64,000 bases of DNA from DASUPK01 sp963743575 (GCA_963743575.1 CAVUQC010000006.1:11351-75350); one strand, 5' to 3'. Shown: positions 8,879 to 21,093, counted from the first letter of the stretch. Numbers and translations: made by a program. Notes: generated by a model from the sequence alone, not told the origin.

Positions 8879-9894
8879 GCGGTCGCGGCCGCCGGTTCCT
8901 GGCGCAGGAGGCTGATGTAGGCGACTGCGCCGGGGATCGTCGGCAGCCAGAAGGAGAAGGCCCGGTAGGAGAGGACGGCGACGATCGCCAGGCCGCCGGG
9001 CACGTTGAAGGCGATCAGCGCTCCGATCATGCCGCCCTCGACGCCGCCGATGCCTCCGGGCAGCGGCAGGAGGTTCGCGGTCATTCCGATGAAGTAGGAC
9101 GCGACGATCACGCCGATCGGCGGAGGCGTGCCGAACGCGTGCAAACACGCCCAGAGGACCGCGATGTCGAACCCCCACCAGCCGATCGCCCAGACCCCGT
9201 TGGCCGGGCGCTCCCTGAGGATCTCGATGGCACCGCGGACGCCGCCGGCGAGCGTGTTAGGGACCGTCGCGATCGCCGCTCGCCAGCGCTCGCGGCGGCT
9301 CGGGTGGCGCAGCCGCTTGGTGGTCTCGTGGAGCTCGCCGCCGAAGTAGCCGATCAGCAGTGCGGCGACGATGATCAGGCCGGCGACGATGGCCGGGATC
9401 AGCGTGAAGGCAACTGGGCTCGGGCCCGAGAGGATCCCGATCCGTAGGCCGAGCCCCGTGAGCAGGACCGCTCCCATATAGACCGCGTAGAGCAGGACCA
9501 GCAGGGTCGCCATCCGCAGCGCCACCAGTGCCGCCGACAACCCGTCGCGTCGAAGCGCCCACGCGGTCAGGGCGATACCGCCGATCCCTCCCGCCGCCAG
9601 CAGCCGTGTGGCGGCCAGGCTCGCCAGGGTGATGCGGTAGCTCTGCGCCCAGCCGATCCCGGCCTCGGTCCCGATCACCCCCCGGAACAGGGCGACGTAA
9701 CAGAAGAAGGAGGCGATCTCGAGGATGAGTCCGGCGGTGAGCCAACCGGGTTCGCCTCGATCGAGGCGCCGCCAGGTGTCGCCGAGGCCCGCGATGTTGG
9801 GCAGCACGATATAGAGGGCACCCAGCGAGGCCGCGGCGAAGGCCAGGCCGATCAGCAGCTGTTTTCTGGTTACGCCTCTGGGTTCTTCGTTCAT
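8875..9894 (-). CDS. LPG-synthase-TM / UPF0104-like membrane protein
   Basis: A 339-residue multi-span membrane protein of the flippase-like family (AglD/MprF transmembrane domain, UPF0104). Diagnostic stretches are ETTKRLRHPSRRERWR in a cytoplasmic loop, and NLLPLPGGIGGVEGGMIGAL near residue 280, the family's conserved PxPGGxGxxE motif. Members move lipid-linked substrates across the membrane or are the flippase half of MprF; no synthase domain is attached here. Its start overlaps the VOC gene's stop by four bases (ATGA), so the two are translated together. Confidence 0.8.
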   Translation of the reverse strand: MNEEPRGVTRKQLLIGLAFAAASLGALYIVLPNIAGLGDTWRRLDRGEPGWLTAGLILEIASFFCYVALFRGVIGTEAGIGWAQSYRITLASLAATRLLAAGGIGGIALTAWALRRDGLSAALVALRMATLLVLLYAVYMGAVLLTGLGLRIGILSGPSPVAFTLIPAIVAGLIIVAALLIGYFGGELHETTKRLRHPSRRERWRAAIATVPNTLAGGVRGAIEILRERPANGVWAIGWWGFDIAVLWACLHAFGTPPPIGVIVASYFIGMTANLLPLPGGIGGVEGGMIGALIAFNVPGGLAIVAVLSYRAFSFWLPTIPGAVAYISLLRQEPAAATA

Positions 9895-10334
9895 GCGCTG
9901 CGAAGGGTCTCGGGGCCGCCTCCTGCGCGGGCGCCCTGCGTGTACTCCGCCATGTCCTGGCTCCAGAACTCGACCACGTTGCCATCGGGGTCCATCACGT
10001 AGATCGCTCGACCCGGCCCGAGCTGGATCGGTCCCTCCACCTCCGTGCCGGCGCGCTCGATGCGCGCCTTCATGCCGTCGATCTCCTGGTCATCGACGTT
10101 GAAGGCGTAATGGACGTGCGAGCCGCCCCTCCCGCCGGCGAGGCCGACCTGCTCGGTCCAGAGCCCGAGCCTGGCGGAGTCGCCGATCAGGTACCAGTAG
10201 CGCCCCTCCGCGCCCTCGCCGAAGAGCGTCTCCTCGAAGCCGAGCACGTCCCGGTAGAAGCGTCGCGCGGCCTCCAGGTCGTAGACCTCGAGGACGAGCT
10301 CCGAGATCCCGCTGACCGGCGGCCTCCCACTCAT
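9891..10334 (-). CDS. VOC-family (glyoxalase/dioxygenase-fold) protein
   Basis: A 147-residue protein with one full two-repeat VOC module. The first repeat has the family signature ISELVLEVYDLEAARRFY, the second has HVHYAFNVDDQE and YVMDPDGNVVEFWS. His near residue 73 and Glu near residue 126 could be metal ligands. The substrate is unknown; the family covers glyoxalases, isomerases, dioxygenases and antibiotic-binding proteins. It is the first gene of a two-gene operon with the flippase-like protein and is divergent from the MFS gene starting at 10360. Confidence 0.82.
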   Translation of the reverse strand: MSGRPPVSGISELVLEVYDLEAARRFYRDVLGFEETLFGEGAEGRYWYLIGDSARLGLWTEQVGLAGGRGGSHVHYAFNVDDQEIDGMKARIERAGTEVEGPIQLGPGRAIYVMDPDGNVVEFWSQDMAEYTQGARAGGGPETLRSA

Positions 10335-10359
10335 GGGGGCGAGCTTAACCTGGGCTCGG

Positions 10360-11579
10360 ATGGTTCCCGAGTCCTACAGACGCGTTCTTGGCGCCAACGG
10401 CGTCAAGCAGCCCCTGATCGGAACTGTGATCGGGCGGCTCTCGCTCGCCGCGGAGCCGCTCTCGATGCTCCTGCTGGTTCATGCCGCGACCGGCTCATTC
10501 GCCGCCGCCGGCGCGGTGCTCGCGGCGTATTCGATCGCGGCGGCCATCTCGCTGCCGATCCAGGGGAGGGTGATCGACCGGATCGGGCAGACACGGGTCA
10601 TCCTCGCGACCAGTTCGACCAATGCGATCGGCTTCATCGGGCTCATCCTGCTCGCGCATGGGGACGCGCCGGTCGCCGCGCTGTGCGCGGCGGCGACGAT
10701 CGCGGGCCTCGGGACCATCCCGCTCGGCACCGCGATGCGAACCCTCTGGTCAAAGCTTGTCCCTGATGAGGAGCTGAGGCAGGCTGCGTTCGCCGTGGAC
10801 GCCGTCGCCATCGACGTCGCTTTCATCGCCGGACCTCTGATTGCGGCGACGGTGATCGCGCTCGCATCGCCGACGGCCTCGCTCTGCGTCTGTGTCGCAC
10901 TCATGGCAATGGGCTCAGCGGTTTTCGTGACGTCTCCGGCCTCGCGCTCCTGGCGGGGCGTGCCCGCGGAGCACAGAGGCGTCGGGCCCCTGCGTTCTCC
11001 GGGGGTCCATGTCCTGATGGGCGCGGCCCTCGGCATCGGCATTGCGGTCGGTGCGGCCGAGCTCGCGATCACCGCATTCGCCTCGGAACATGGAGCGGCC
11101 GAGCTGGGTGGAACCCTGATCGCCGTACAAGCGGTCGCCAGCACGGCAGGAGGGCTCTGGTACGGGGCGCACACGTGGCGAAAGCCGCCCGGCGAGCGGC
11201 TTCCGAGGGTCGGCCTGATTTTCGCGCTCACCTTCGTGCCGCTCGTTGCGGTTCCGTCGATCGGCGCCGCCTTCCCCCTGATGGCGCTGAGCGGCCTGGC
11301 CCTCGCACCCGCGATCTCCCTCATCTACCTGCTGCTTGATTCGCTCGCCCCGACCGGGACCGCCGCTGAGGCGACCGGCTGGATCCTGACGGCGATCGTG
11401 GGCGGCGCCGCGATGGGCAACGCCATCGCGGGCATCGCCGTGACGGAGGCCAGCCCGCACGCGGGCCTGGCCGTGGCGCTGGCCGGAGGGCTGATCACCT
11501 GGGGCGCAACCTGGGTCGGCCGCCGCCACCTCTCCCTGCCCGAGCAGGGAACGTCCGTTCGGCTCCTATCATCGACGTA

Positions 11580-11580
<1 letters not shown>
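10360..11580 (+). CDS. MFS transporter (about 12 TM)
   Basis: A 406-residue major facilitator-like membrane protein with about twelve spans. Motif A appears in degenerate form as GRVIDRIGQTRVILA after the second span. The weakly conserved sequence does not allow a substrate to be named. The ATG at 10360 is preferred over a start at 10333, which would overlap the start codon of the divergent VOC gene. The stop codon shares its last base with the uvrA GTG (TAGTG), but uvrA has its own SOS box and -10 inside the end of this gene. Confidence 0.8.
11548..11561. promoter_or_regulatory. SOS (LexA) box upstream of uvrA
   Basis: GGAACGTCCGTTCG contains the Gram-positive/actinobacterial LexA core GAAC-N4-GTTC, with the flanking G on the right and one mismatch on the left. 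It ends five bases before the uvrA -10 hexamer, so bound LexA would block RNA polymerase. Confidence 0.75.
11567..11572 (+). promoter_or_regulatory. -10 element for leaderless uvrA transcript
   Basis: TATCAT ends seven bases before the GTG start at 11580, placing the expected transcription start at or beside the start codon. No Shine-Dalgarno is present, and the SOS box lies immediately upstream. Confidence 0.6.
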
Positions 11581-14549
<2,969 letters not shown>

Positions 14550-14563
14550 GACATACTGCGGGC

Positions 14564-15346
14564 GTGGGAGAGGGGTTACTCGCCAACCTCAGCTTTGAGA
14601 TTCACAGCGGTGCGACGCTCGATACGGAGGGCCAGCGCGCCGGCTTGGTCCTGCTCGTGGCGATGCTGCTGTCGTTCGCCTTCATCCGCTTCAGCACGCG
14701 GATGATCCGAGCGGAGGTCAAATGGTGGCCCGGGAACGTGACTCCCGGCGGCATGCACATCCACCACCTCGTGTTCGGAATCGTCGCGATGATGGTGGCC
14801 GGCTTCCTCCAGTTTGCAACCCAGCCGGGCGATCCATGGCTCGAGATTCTCGCCGGCATCTTCGGGATCGGAATGGGGCTGACGCTCGACGAGTTCGCGC
14901 TCTGGCTCTATCTGGAGGACGTCTACTGGTCCGACGAGGGCCGCAGCTCCGTGGACGCCGTGATCTTCGCGGCGATCATCGGCGGTGGGCTGATCGTAGG
15001 ATTCGTGCCGCTCGACGCCGGCAACGGCGGCTCCACGCTCGCGATCGTGGCGACCGTCCTGGTCACGCTCACGATCTGCGGCATCGTCGCCCTGAAGGGC
15101 AAGTTCAGCTCGGCGATCATCGGGATGATCATCACCCCAGTTGCCTGGGTCGCAGCGATTCGGCTGGCGCGCCCCGGGTCCTGGTGGGCGAAGCGTCGCT
15201 ACAAGCCGGGCAGCGGGAAGCTGGTCAAGGCTCAGGCGCGGAAAGCGAAGCACGATCGCCGCGTGCGTAAGTGGCAGGACATGATCGGCGGAGCACCGTC
15301 CCTGCCCAGCCCGCGAAACCCCGGTTCCGGCCGATCCGAGGAGTAA
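14564..15346 (+). CDS. Membrane protein with histidine-rich motif, unknown function
   Basis: A 260-residue integral membrane protein with about seven predicted spans and a basic C-terminal tail. A conserved-looking polar motif, GGMHIHHLVFGI, follows the second span, and DEFALWLYLEDVYWSDEGR sits in a later loop; the combination of His pair and acidic residues suggests a metal or ion site. This layout is seen in actinobacterial integral membrane proteins without known function. The GTG at 14564 is preceded by CATACT with a six-base gap, so translation is probably leaderless. The frame extends further upstream only as a uvrA shadow. Confidence 0.7.
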   Translation: MGEGLLANLSFEIHSGATLDTEGQRAGLVLLVAMLLSFAFIRFSTRMIRAEVKWWPGNVTPGGMHIHHLVFGIVAMMVAGFLQFATQPGDPWLEILAGIFGIGMGLTLDEFALWLYLEDVYWSDEGRSSVDAVIFAAIIGGGLIVGFVPLDAGNGGSTLAIVATVLVTLTICGIVALKGKFSSAIIGMIITPVAWVAAIRLARPGSWWAKRRYKPGSGKLVKAQARKAKHDRRVRKWQDMIGGAPSLPSPRNPGSGRSEE

Positions 15347-15399
15347 TTTCGCCGGGATACGGCCACCTAGGGGCGGCCGGCTACCGAGAGGAGACCCAC

Positions 15400-15780
15400 A
15401 TGCGTGGTGCGGGTCGAGTTGTGTTCGTCGCGATCCTGCTGCTGATGGTGGGCGTGCTCAACATCATCTACGGGATCGGCGCGATCTCCGACGCGAAGTT
15501 CTTCGTGGGCGACACGAGGTACATCTTCACCAACCTGCATGCGATGGGTTGGGTCCTCGTGATCGTCGGCGTGATCCAGCTCACCGGTGGTTTCTCGCTG
15601 ATGAGCGGCAACGCCTATGGCCGGGTGATCGGCATCATCGCGGGAAGCATCGGAGCGATCGACGCATTGCTCTCGATGGGCGGATCCCATCCGTTCTGGT
15701 CGCTGGCGATCTTCTTCCTGTGCGTGTGGATCGTCTACGGAGTAGTCGAATTCGGCGCGGAAGAGCGGGCGCAAGCCTAG
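15400..15780 (+). CDS. Small four-TM membrane protein (DUF7144-like)
   Basis: A 126-residue protein made almost entirely of four membrane spans: GRVVFVAILLLMVGVLNIIY, the LHAMGWVLVIVGVIQ region, GRVIGIIAGSIGAIDALLS and FWSLAIFFLCVWIVYGVVE. The pattern matches the DUF7144 family of small actinobacterial membrane proteins, whose function is unknown. GAGAGGAG before the ATG at 15400 supports this start. A strong terminator follows directly. Confidence 0.75.
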   Translation: MRGAGRVVFVAILLLMVGVLNIIYGIGAISDAKFFVGDTRYIFTNLHAMGWVLVIVGVIQLTGGFSLMSGNAYGRVIGIIAGSIGAIDALLSMGGSHPFWSLAIFFLCVWIVYGVVEFGAEERAQA

Positions 15781-15788
15781 GTCCGGGC

Positions 15789-15819
15789 ACCGGGGCCCGG
15801 CCGCGCGCCGGGCCCCGGT
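15789..15819 (+). terminator. Strong GC hairpin after the DUF7144-like gene
   Basis: A perfect 13-bp inverted repeat (arms 15789-15801 and 15807-15819) with a five-base loop, eight bases after the stop. There is no long T tract, as is usual for terminators in GC-rich actinobacteria. Confidence 0.65.
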
Positions 15820-15878
15820 TGCCCTGCCAGGGTCGCGGGATTTACCGTCAACCGTTTCCCACGGAGGAGAGATGAACC

Positions 15879-16439
15879 ATGGCTGATGAAGCATTCGTGA
15901 ACGATGTCCGCACGGCGACAACCGGGTGGTGGTTGCTTCTCCTTGTCGGCGCCCTGAGCATCGCGGTGGGCGTGACCGTCCTCTTCAAGCCCGGCGACAG
16001 CCTGGCCACGCTGGCGGTGCTCATAGGGATCTTCGTGCTGCTTGACGGGATTCTCGAGCTTGCCGCCTCGCTGATGCACAGCACCCAGAACCGGGGGACG
16101 GTCGCCCTGATCGGGGCCTTCACCTCAATCGTCGGCGTCCTGCTCATCCGCCACCCGGTTCAGGGGATCGTGTTCGTCGCATTGCTGATCGGAATCTGGC
16201 TGATCGTGGTGGGCGTGATCCGCTTCATCGCCGCGTTCGAGATGCTCGAGCATCGCGGCTGGAACATGATCGCCGGCCTCGTGGAGCTGATCGCCGGGAT
16301 CGTGATCGTCTCCAATCCCAACATCGGCTACGCAACGCTCGCCGTGCTCGTCGGCATCTCCTTCATCATCAACGGCATGGGCATGTTCGGGCTCGGCTGG
16401 AGCATGCACACGGTCAGGCGCGCGGCCGCGGCGCCGTGA
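15879..16439 (+). CDS. HdeD-family (DUF308) membrane protein
   Basis: A 186-residue protein with six predicted spans arranged as three repeated two-span units, each with a GxxxIxxGxxxL-type core (LVGALSIAVGVTVLF, LIGAFTSIVGVLLI, LVELIAGIVIVSNP). This is the HdeD/DUF308 pattern; enterobacterial HdeD is linked to acid resistance, but no function is proven in actinobacteria. GGAGGAGAG upstream supports the ATG at 15879. Together with the preceding DUF7144-like gene it forms a small membrane-protein neighbourhood. Confidence 0.85.
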   Translation: MADEAFVNDVRTATTGWWLLLLVGALSIAVGVTVLFKPGDSLATLAVLIGIFVLLDGILELAASLMHSTQNRGTVALIGAFTSIVGVLLIRHPVQGIVFVALLIGIWLIVVGVIRFIAAFEMLEHRGWNMIAGLVELIAGIVIVSNPNIGYATLAVLVGISFIINGMGMFGLGWSMHTVRRAAAAP

Positions 16440-16440
16440 T

Positions 16441-17415
16441 CTAGCCGTCTACCAGCAGGGCCGCGCCGATCGCTCCGCCGAGATCGCCCAGCGCGGCCAG
16501 GCGCATCTCAGGCGGGCGATCGTCGACGAACAGATGCGGATGCATGCGCTGAGCGATCCGGTGGACGTACTTGTTCCCGAATCGCTCGCCCAGGCCGCCG
16601 CCGATGATCACCGCCTCCGGATCAATCAAATTCACCGATGATGCGATCCCGACGCCGAGCGCCTTCACCGCCCGGTCCACCAGGGTCGTCGCCAGGTCGT
16701 CGCCGTGCTTCAGCGCCCGTTCCCAGATGCCGCTGGTGAGGCGATCCCGGTTGTGCTCCTCCATGATCTTGAAGAGGTCAGTCTTGGCGCCCTTCTTGAC
16801 CCGCTTGCGCGCCTCGATCTCCATCGCCAGCCGCCCGGCGTAGGCCTCCATGCAGCCCTTGCGCCCGCAGGTGCAGCGCGCGCCGCCCCGCTTGACCACC
16901 ACGTGCCCGATCTCGCCCGCGGCGCCGCGGCCGAGCCACTGCTTGCCGTCGAGGATCAGGCCCCCGCCGACTCCGGTGCCCCACCAGACACCGAGGATGG
17001 TCTTGAACGGCTTGCCGGCCCCCAGCTCGAACTCGCCCTGGACCGCGACCGAGACGTCGTTTCCGATCCGGACCGGTACCCCGAGGTCCTTGGAGAGGGT
17101 CTCGCCGAGGGGGAACGCTCCGGTCCAGTTCGGCAGGTTCCGGGCATCCGAGACGACCCCGGTTTCCTCGTCGGCGTCGCCCGGCGAGCCCATGCCGATT
17201 CCCTTCAGGTCACGGGTGCCGAGCCCGGCCTCCGCGGCAGCCTCGCGCATCGCCGCCGCCACCTCGCGCGCGACGTCCTCCGGCCCGCCCGTGCCGGGCG
17301 TCGGCCGCCGCGACTGGCCGAGGGCCTTGTTGTCTGCATCGACGACGACGGTCTGGATCTTCGTTCCGCCCAGGTCGATCCCGCCGCGGGGTGCCTGCTT
17401 CGAGTCGGGGCTCAC
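16441..17415 (-). CDS. ROK-family sugar kinase (glucokinase-like)
   Basis: A 324-residue ROK kinase that phosphorylates a hexose with ATP. The phosphate loop GGIDLGGTKIQTVVVD starts near residue 10, the sugar-binding region is MGSPGDADEETG to NLPNWTG, the catalytic Asp lies in RIGNDVSVAVQGE, and the ROK signature GAAGEIGHVVVKRGGARCTC leads into the zinc motif CTCGRKGCMEAYAG. Zinc ligands are His plus three Cys, all present. The GTG at 17415 is chosen because TATGGT ends seven bases upstream. Length and motifs fit bacterial glucokinases; the exact sugar is not proven. Confidence 0.88.
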   Translation of the reverse strand: MSPDSKQAPRGGIDLGGTKIQTVVVDADNKALGQSRRPTPGTGGPEDVAREVAAAMREAAAEAGLGTRDLKGIGMGSPGDADEETGVVSDARNLPNWTGAFPLGETLSKDLGVPVRIGNDVSVAVQGEFELGAGKPFKTILGVWWGTGVGGGLILDGKQWLGRGAAGEIGHVVVKRGGARCTCGRKGCMEAYAGRLAMEIEARKRVKKGAKTDLFKIMEEHNRDRLTSGIWERALKHGDDLATTLVDRAVKALGVGIASSVNLIDPEAVIIGGGLGERFGNKYVHRIAQRMHPHLFVDDRPPEMRLAALGDLGGAIGAALLVDG

Positions 17416-17464
17416 GGCGCAGACCATATCCGGCGGCAACCGCGTCTTTTGCGAACCTCCAGCG

Positions 17465-18052
17465 GTGGCCTCCTGGCAGCAATGGCGCACGTGGCGGGTC
17501 AAGCGGCGCTGGTACGAGCGCAACAATCGCCGGCGCCGGCGCGGGCGGATCAACCAGCACGCTGCCGAGGGAGGCTTCTTCATCCGATATCCGGTGGAGG
17601 GCGAGGTGCTCGAGGCGCTCGACTCCGGTCATCTGCGGATCGGCGAGGGAACTCTGCTCGAGCCTGGCTGCTGGCTGACGCTCAGCGGCGAGGCGCGGAT
17701 CACGATCGGCGAGGGGTGCTTCCTGAACAAGAACACGATGCTGGCCGCCCTCGAGCTGATCGAGATCGGCGACCACGTCATGTTCGCCAACAACTGCTTC
17801 GTCGGAGATTCGGATCATCGCTACGACGACCCGACCAAGCCCGTCACCTGGCAGGGATTCGAGCCGCAGGGTCCGGTGCGAATCGGCTCGAACTGCTGGT
17901 TCGGTGTGGGGTGCGTCGTCACGGGCGGGGTCGAGATCGGAGAGCGCTGCGTGATCGGCGCGAACTCGGTCGTGACCCGGGACCTGCCGGCCGGGGTGAT
18001 CGCCGCGGGCGCGCCCGCCAAGGTGATCCGGGAGATCACCTTTCGCTCGTAG
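17465..18052 (+). CDS. Hexapeptide-repeat (LbetaH) acyltransferase
   Basis: A 195-residue protein with a basic N-terminus (WRVKRRWYERNNRRRRR) and a left-handed beta-helix of hexapeptide repeats from about residue 60. Recognisable turns are GRIRIG-like GEARITIGEGCFLNKNTM, HVMFANNCFVGDSDHRYDD and GSNCWFGVGCVVTGGVEIG. The end ANSVVTRDLPAGVIAAGAPAKVIR is typical of sugar or amino-sugar O-/N-acyltransferases of the WbbJ/MaA type. The catalytic His is probably in DSDHRYDD. It is divergent from the ROK kinase with only 49 bases between them, consistent with a sugar-modification theme but not proof. Confidence 0.82.
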   Translation: MASWQQWRTWRVKRRWYERNNRRRRRGRINQHAAEGGFFIRYPVEGEVLEALDSGHLRIGEGTLLEPGCWLTLSGEARITIGEGCFLNKNTMLAALELIEIGDHVMFANNCFVGDSDHRYDDPTKPVTWQGFEPQGPVRIGSNCWFGVGCVVTGGVEIGERCVIGANSVVTRDLPAGVIAAGAPAKVIREITFRS

Positions 18053-18083
18053 AGCCGTCCCAGGCCATTCCTAGACTCGCCGT

Positions 18084-18989
18084 GTGCTGCGAATACGCCT
18101 TGCCGTCGAGGAGCACAAGGCGACCGGATTGGCGGGTGCCCTCGAGGCGACCGGCGGCGTGCACCAGGTCGTTTCGCTGAGCCGCGAGCCCAGCGGCGAG
18201 GGCGTGGTACTCGAAGCAGACCTTCTACCCAGCGTCGCCGACCAGGTGATGGGAGTGATAGGCGACTGGGAGATCGACGACGGCAGCTATCTCATCACCC
18301 GCCAGGAGGTGATCGCCCCGACGCCGATCCAGGGCCCGATCTCGGGTGGAAACGATTTCGCCTGGATCGAGGTGATGGGGGAGGCTCGGGCGAATTCCAG
18401 GCCCCTGGGCCGCTATCTGGCGCTGATGACGGTTGCCGGAGTGCTGGCGGCGGTCGGCGTGATCACGGACAGCTCGATCCTGATCGTCGGCGCGATGGCG
18501 GTGAGCCCGGACCTTCTGCCGATCTGTGCCGCTTGCGTCGGCTTCGTGGCCGGGCGCGCCCGGCTGGTTCGCCGGGCCCTGATCACTTTGGTGCTCGGCA
18601 TCGTCCTCACCTGGATCGTCGCCGCCGCGGTGGCCTGGGGGCTACAGGGGCTGGGAATCCTGAGTGGGAGCTTCCAGGTGCAAGGGGGCGGCCTCCACAG
18701 CCTGGCCCACATCGACTACTCGACGGTGCTGGTACCGCTGGCCGCGGGAATCGCGGCGATGCTCTCCTTCGAGACAAGGGCGGCCAGCGCGGTGGGGGTC
18801 GCGATCTCGGTCACGACGATTCCCGCCTCGGCATTGTTCGGTGTCTCGCTGGGGCTTGGGGAGGTCAACATCTCCTGGGAGGCGGCGGGGGTGCTCGGGA
18901 TCAACGTGGTCCTGCTCCTGCTCTCCGGCAGCCTCACACTGGCGTTCCAGACCCTCCTGGCCCGCCACCGGAGCCCTCAGCCGAGCTGA
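18084..18989 (+). CDS. DUF389 membrane protein
   Basis: A 301-residue protein with a cytoplasmic N-terminal domain of about 100 residues and six to seven spans in a DUF389 core. The family signature is visible as VGVITDSSILIVGAMAVSPD near residue 130, followed by PICAACVGFVAGRARLVRRA. DUF389 members are of unknown function, sometimes called TIGR00341/TIGR00271 proteins. The GTG at 18084 is six bases after TAGACT, indicating a leaderless start. It converges on the YjbQ gene with a 3-base gap. Confidence 0.85.
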   Translation: MLRIRLAVEEHKATGLAGALEATGGVHQVVSLSREPSGEGVVLEADLLPSVADQVMGVIGDWEIDDGSYLITRQEVIAPTPIQGPISGGNDFAWIEVMGEARANSRPLGRYLALMTVAGVLAAVGVITDSSILIVGAMAVSPDLLPICAACVGFVAGRARLVRRALITLVLGIVLTWIVAAAVAWGLQGLGILSGSFQVQGGGLHSLAHIDYSTVLVPLAAGIAAMLSFETRAASAVGVAISVTTIPASALFGVSLGLGEVNISWEAAGVLGINVVLLLLSGSLTLAFQTLLARHRSPQPS

Positions 18990-18992
18990 CGC

Positions 18993-19409
18993 TCAGGAGA
19001 CGACCTGGACCACGATCGTCCGGTCCCGGGGGTGGTCGTCGAAGTCGATCAGGACGAGCTGCTGCCAGGTGCCGAGCGCCAGCCGGCCGCCGGTCACAGG
19101 CACCTGCTCGGACGCGCCGATCAGCGAGGCTCGCTGGTGGGCGTGCGAATTCGTGTCGTGGTTGAGCCGGTTGTGCTCGTAGTCGCCCTCGACCGGGATC
19201 AGCCTGTCCAGCAGAGCCCGCAGGTCCGCGACGCCGCCGGGCTCAAACTCCATCGTGGTGATCGCGGCCGTCGATCCCCGGACGAAGGCAGTGACGATCC
19301 CGTCCGCGACAGGGCCATCGGCCACGACCTGCTGGATATCGCCGGTGATGTCGATGAGGTCGGCGTCGCCGCGGGTCGAGTAGGTCAGCTCCCCGCTGTG
19401 AACGGCCAT
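18993..19409 (-). CDS. YjbQ/UPF0047-family protein
   Basis: A 138-residue protein matching the YjbQ family (secondary thiamine-phosphate synthase-like). Characteristic segments are DITGDIQQVVADGPVADGIV, STAAITTMEFEPG, LNHDTNSHAHQRASLIG and LALGTWQQLVLIDFD; the His residues in the HDTNSHAHQ motif are the presumed metal/phosphate site. Some members have weak thiamine phosphate synthase activity, but the physiological role is uncertain. The ATG at 19409 is used; a GTG three codons earlier is possible. Confidence 0.88.
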   Translation of the reverse strand: MAVHSGELTYSTRGDADLIDITGDIQQVVADGPVADGIVTAFVRGSTAAITTMEFEPGGVADLRALLDRLIPVEGDYEHNRLNHDTNSHAHQRASLIGASEQVPVTGGRLALGTWQQLVLIDFDDHPRDRTIVVQVVS

Positions 19410-19503
19410 GGCTCCCACGGTAACGAACCTGATATCACCCCATTGGGGCGATGCGGGCGTTGGTGCGCCTGAGAGAATCGTGCCCGATGCCGGGACTCAG
19501 CCA

Positions 19504-21093
19504 GTGAACGACGCCCCCACACCGCCCGCCGCGCCCGCCGAGCCGAAGCATCGTCACCGAACCCTCGTCTGGGCCCTTGTCGTGCTCGCCTCGATTGTCC
19601 TGTTCGTCTCGATGCTCGCGAACTGGATTCAGACGCAGGTCCTGAACAGCGGCGAATTCTCCAACAGCACCGAAAAGATCCTGCAGAACAAGGACGTCCA
19701 GCAGCAGCTCAGCATCTTCGCCGTCGACCAGCTCTACGCCAACGTCGACGTGCAGGCCCAGATCGAGCAGAAGCTGCCACCCCCCGCTCAGCCTCTTGCC
19801 GCTCCGGTCACGGCCGCGACCAGACAGCTCGCCACGAACGTGGCGAAGACGGCGCTCGCCTCGCCTCAGGTTCAGCAACTCGTCGCCACCGCCATCAACG
19901 GGGCGCAGCATCGGTTCGTCAGCCTGATCGAGGACAAGGGCCAGTTCGTCTCGACGCAGGGCGGCGACGTCACCCTCGAATACGGAAGCTTCCTCGCCGA
20001 CCTCGCAAGTCGTCTGGGTGTTGACCCATCGTCGATCTCTCAGATCCAGGCCTTCATCCAGCAGTCCTCAACGGAGCTCAAGCAGCGCCTCACGACGGTG
20101 CAGAGCAAGATCGAGTCCACGCGGGCAACGCTCTCCCAGGTACAGGCCGGCACCCTCACCCCGCAGGCGCGACAGAACCTCACGACCCTCGAAACGGACG
20201 CCGCGCAGCTCCACACCACCGTCGCCAGTCTCCAGCAGAAGATCGTTGGCATCCAGCCGAAGGCACCCGCGCAGCTCCAGAGCCGGCTGACGGACCTCCA
20301 GGGCCGCCTGGCCCAGCTCGACACGCGATCGGCCGCCGTCCAGAAGCAGGCGACCGCCGTGCTCGTGGATCCGAGCCAGGCGAACATCCTCAAAATCGAC
20401 CCCACGCTTGCCTCGCTCCAGACCCGGGTCACCGCCCTGCTCAACCGTCAGGCGATTCAGCACCCGGGCGAGATCGTGATCATGAAGTCCAGTGGGCTGA
20501 GCGGCCTCCAGGACCTCGTCAGGGTGCTGCGAAGCCTCGGCTACGTGCTGCCGCTGCTGGCTCTCGTGCTGTACCTGGCGGCCATCTACCTGGCGAAGGG
20601 GTGGCGCCGCGAGACTCTGATGCGGGCCGGGGGAGGGATCCTCGGCGCCGCGCTCCTCGTCCTGTTGACGAGGCGCCTGATCGGCGGTTCGGTGATCGAC
20701 TCGGTGGCGGGCTCCGACGCGGTCAAGCCGGCCATCACCGGCGTCTGGAACATCATTTCCGCAGGACTCCGCGAGCGCGCGCTGTTCGTGCTCGTGATCG
20801 GGCTGGGATTCATCGGGGGAGGTCTCCTCGCCGGGCCCGGCCGGCGGGAGCTCGCCGTGCGACGCTTCCTGGCGCCCTATCTGCGTGAGCAGCCGGTCGT
20901 CGTCTACGCGGTGCTCGCGTTCATCTTCCTGCTCTGGCTGACGCTCCTGCCGACGATCAACAACCTCGGACAGGTGCTGATCATCCTGATCCTCGCCGCG
21001 CTGGCCGTCGTGGGCGTCGAGATCCTGCGCCGCCAGACGGCCCGGGAGTTTCCGAACGCCACGACCGCTGCTCACCCGACTCCGCGCCCGTAG
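19504..21093 (+). CDS. Large membrane protein with extracytoplasmic coiled coil, unknown
   Basis: A 529-residue protein. After a short polar N-terminus there is one span (LVWALVVLASIVLFVSMLA), then about 310 residues of soluble, mainly helical sequence rich in Gln/Ala/Thr (TVQSKIESTRATLSQVQAG, TLETDAAQLHTTVASLQQK), then four spans from about residue 345 (YVLPLLALVLYLAAIYLAKG onward). The pattern is that of a signal anchor with an outside coiled-coil sensor domain and a C-terminal membrane bundle. Similar proteins occur in actinobacteria without known function. The GTG at 19504 is used; a GTG at 19480 would add eight residues. Confidence 0.7.
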   Translation: MNDAPTPPAAPAEPKHRHRTLVWALVVLASIVLFVSMLANWIQTQVLNSGEFSNSTEKILQNKDVQQQLSIFAVDQLYANVDVQAQIEQKLPPPAQPLAAPVTAATRQLATNVAKTALASPQVQQLVATAINGAQHRFVSLIEDKGQFVSTQGGDVTLEYGSFLADLASRLGVDPSSISQIQAFIQQSSTELKQRLTTVQSKIESTRATLSQVQAGTLTPQARQNLTTLETDAAQLHTTVASLQQKIVGIQPKAPAQLQSRLTDLQGRLAQLDTRSAAVQKQATAVLVDPSQANILKIDPTLASLQTRVTALLNRQAIQHPGEIVIMKSSGLSGLQDLVRVLRSLGYVLPLLALVLYLAAIYLAKGWRRETLMRAGGGILGAALLVLLTRRLIGGSVIDSVAGSDAVKPAITGVWNIISAGLRERALFVLVIGLGFIGGGLLAGPGRRELAVRRFLAPYLREQPVVVYAVLAFIFLLWLTLLPTINNLGQVLIILILAALAVVGVEILRRQTAREFPNATTAAHPTPRP

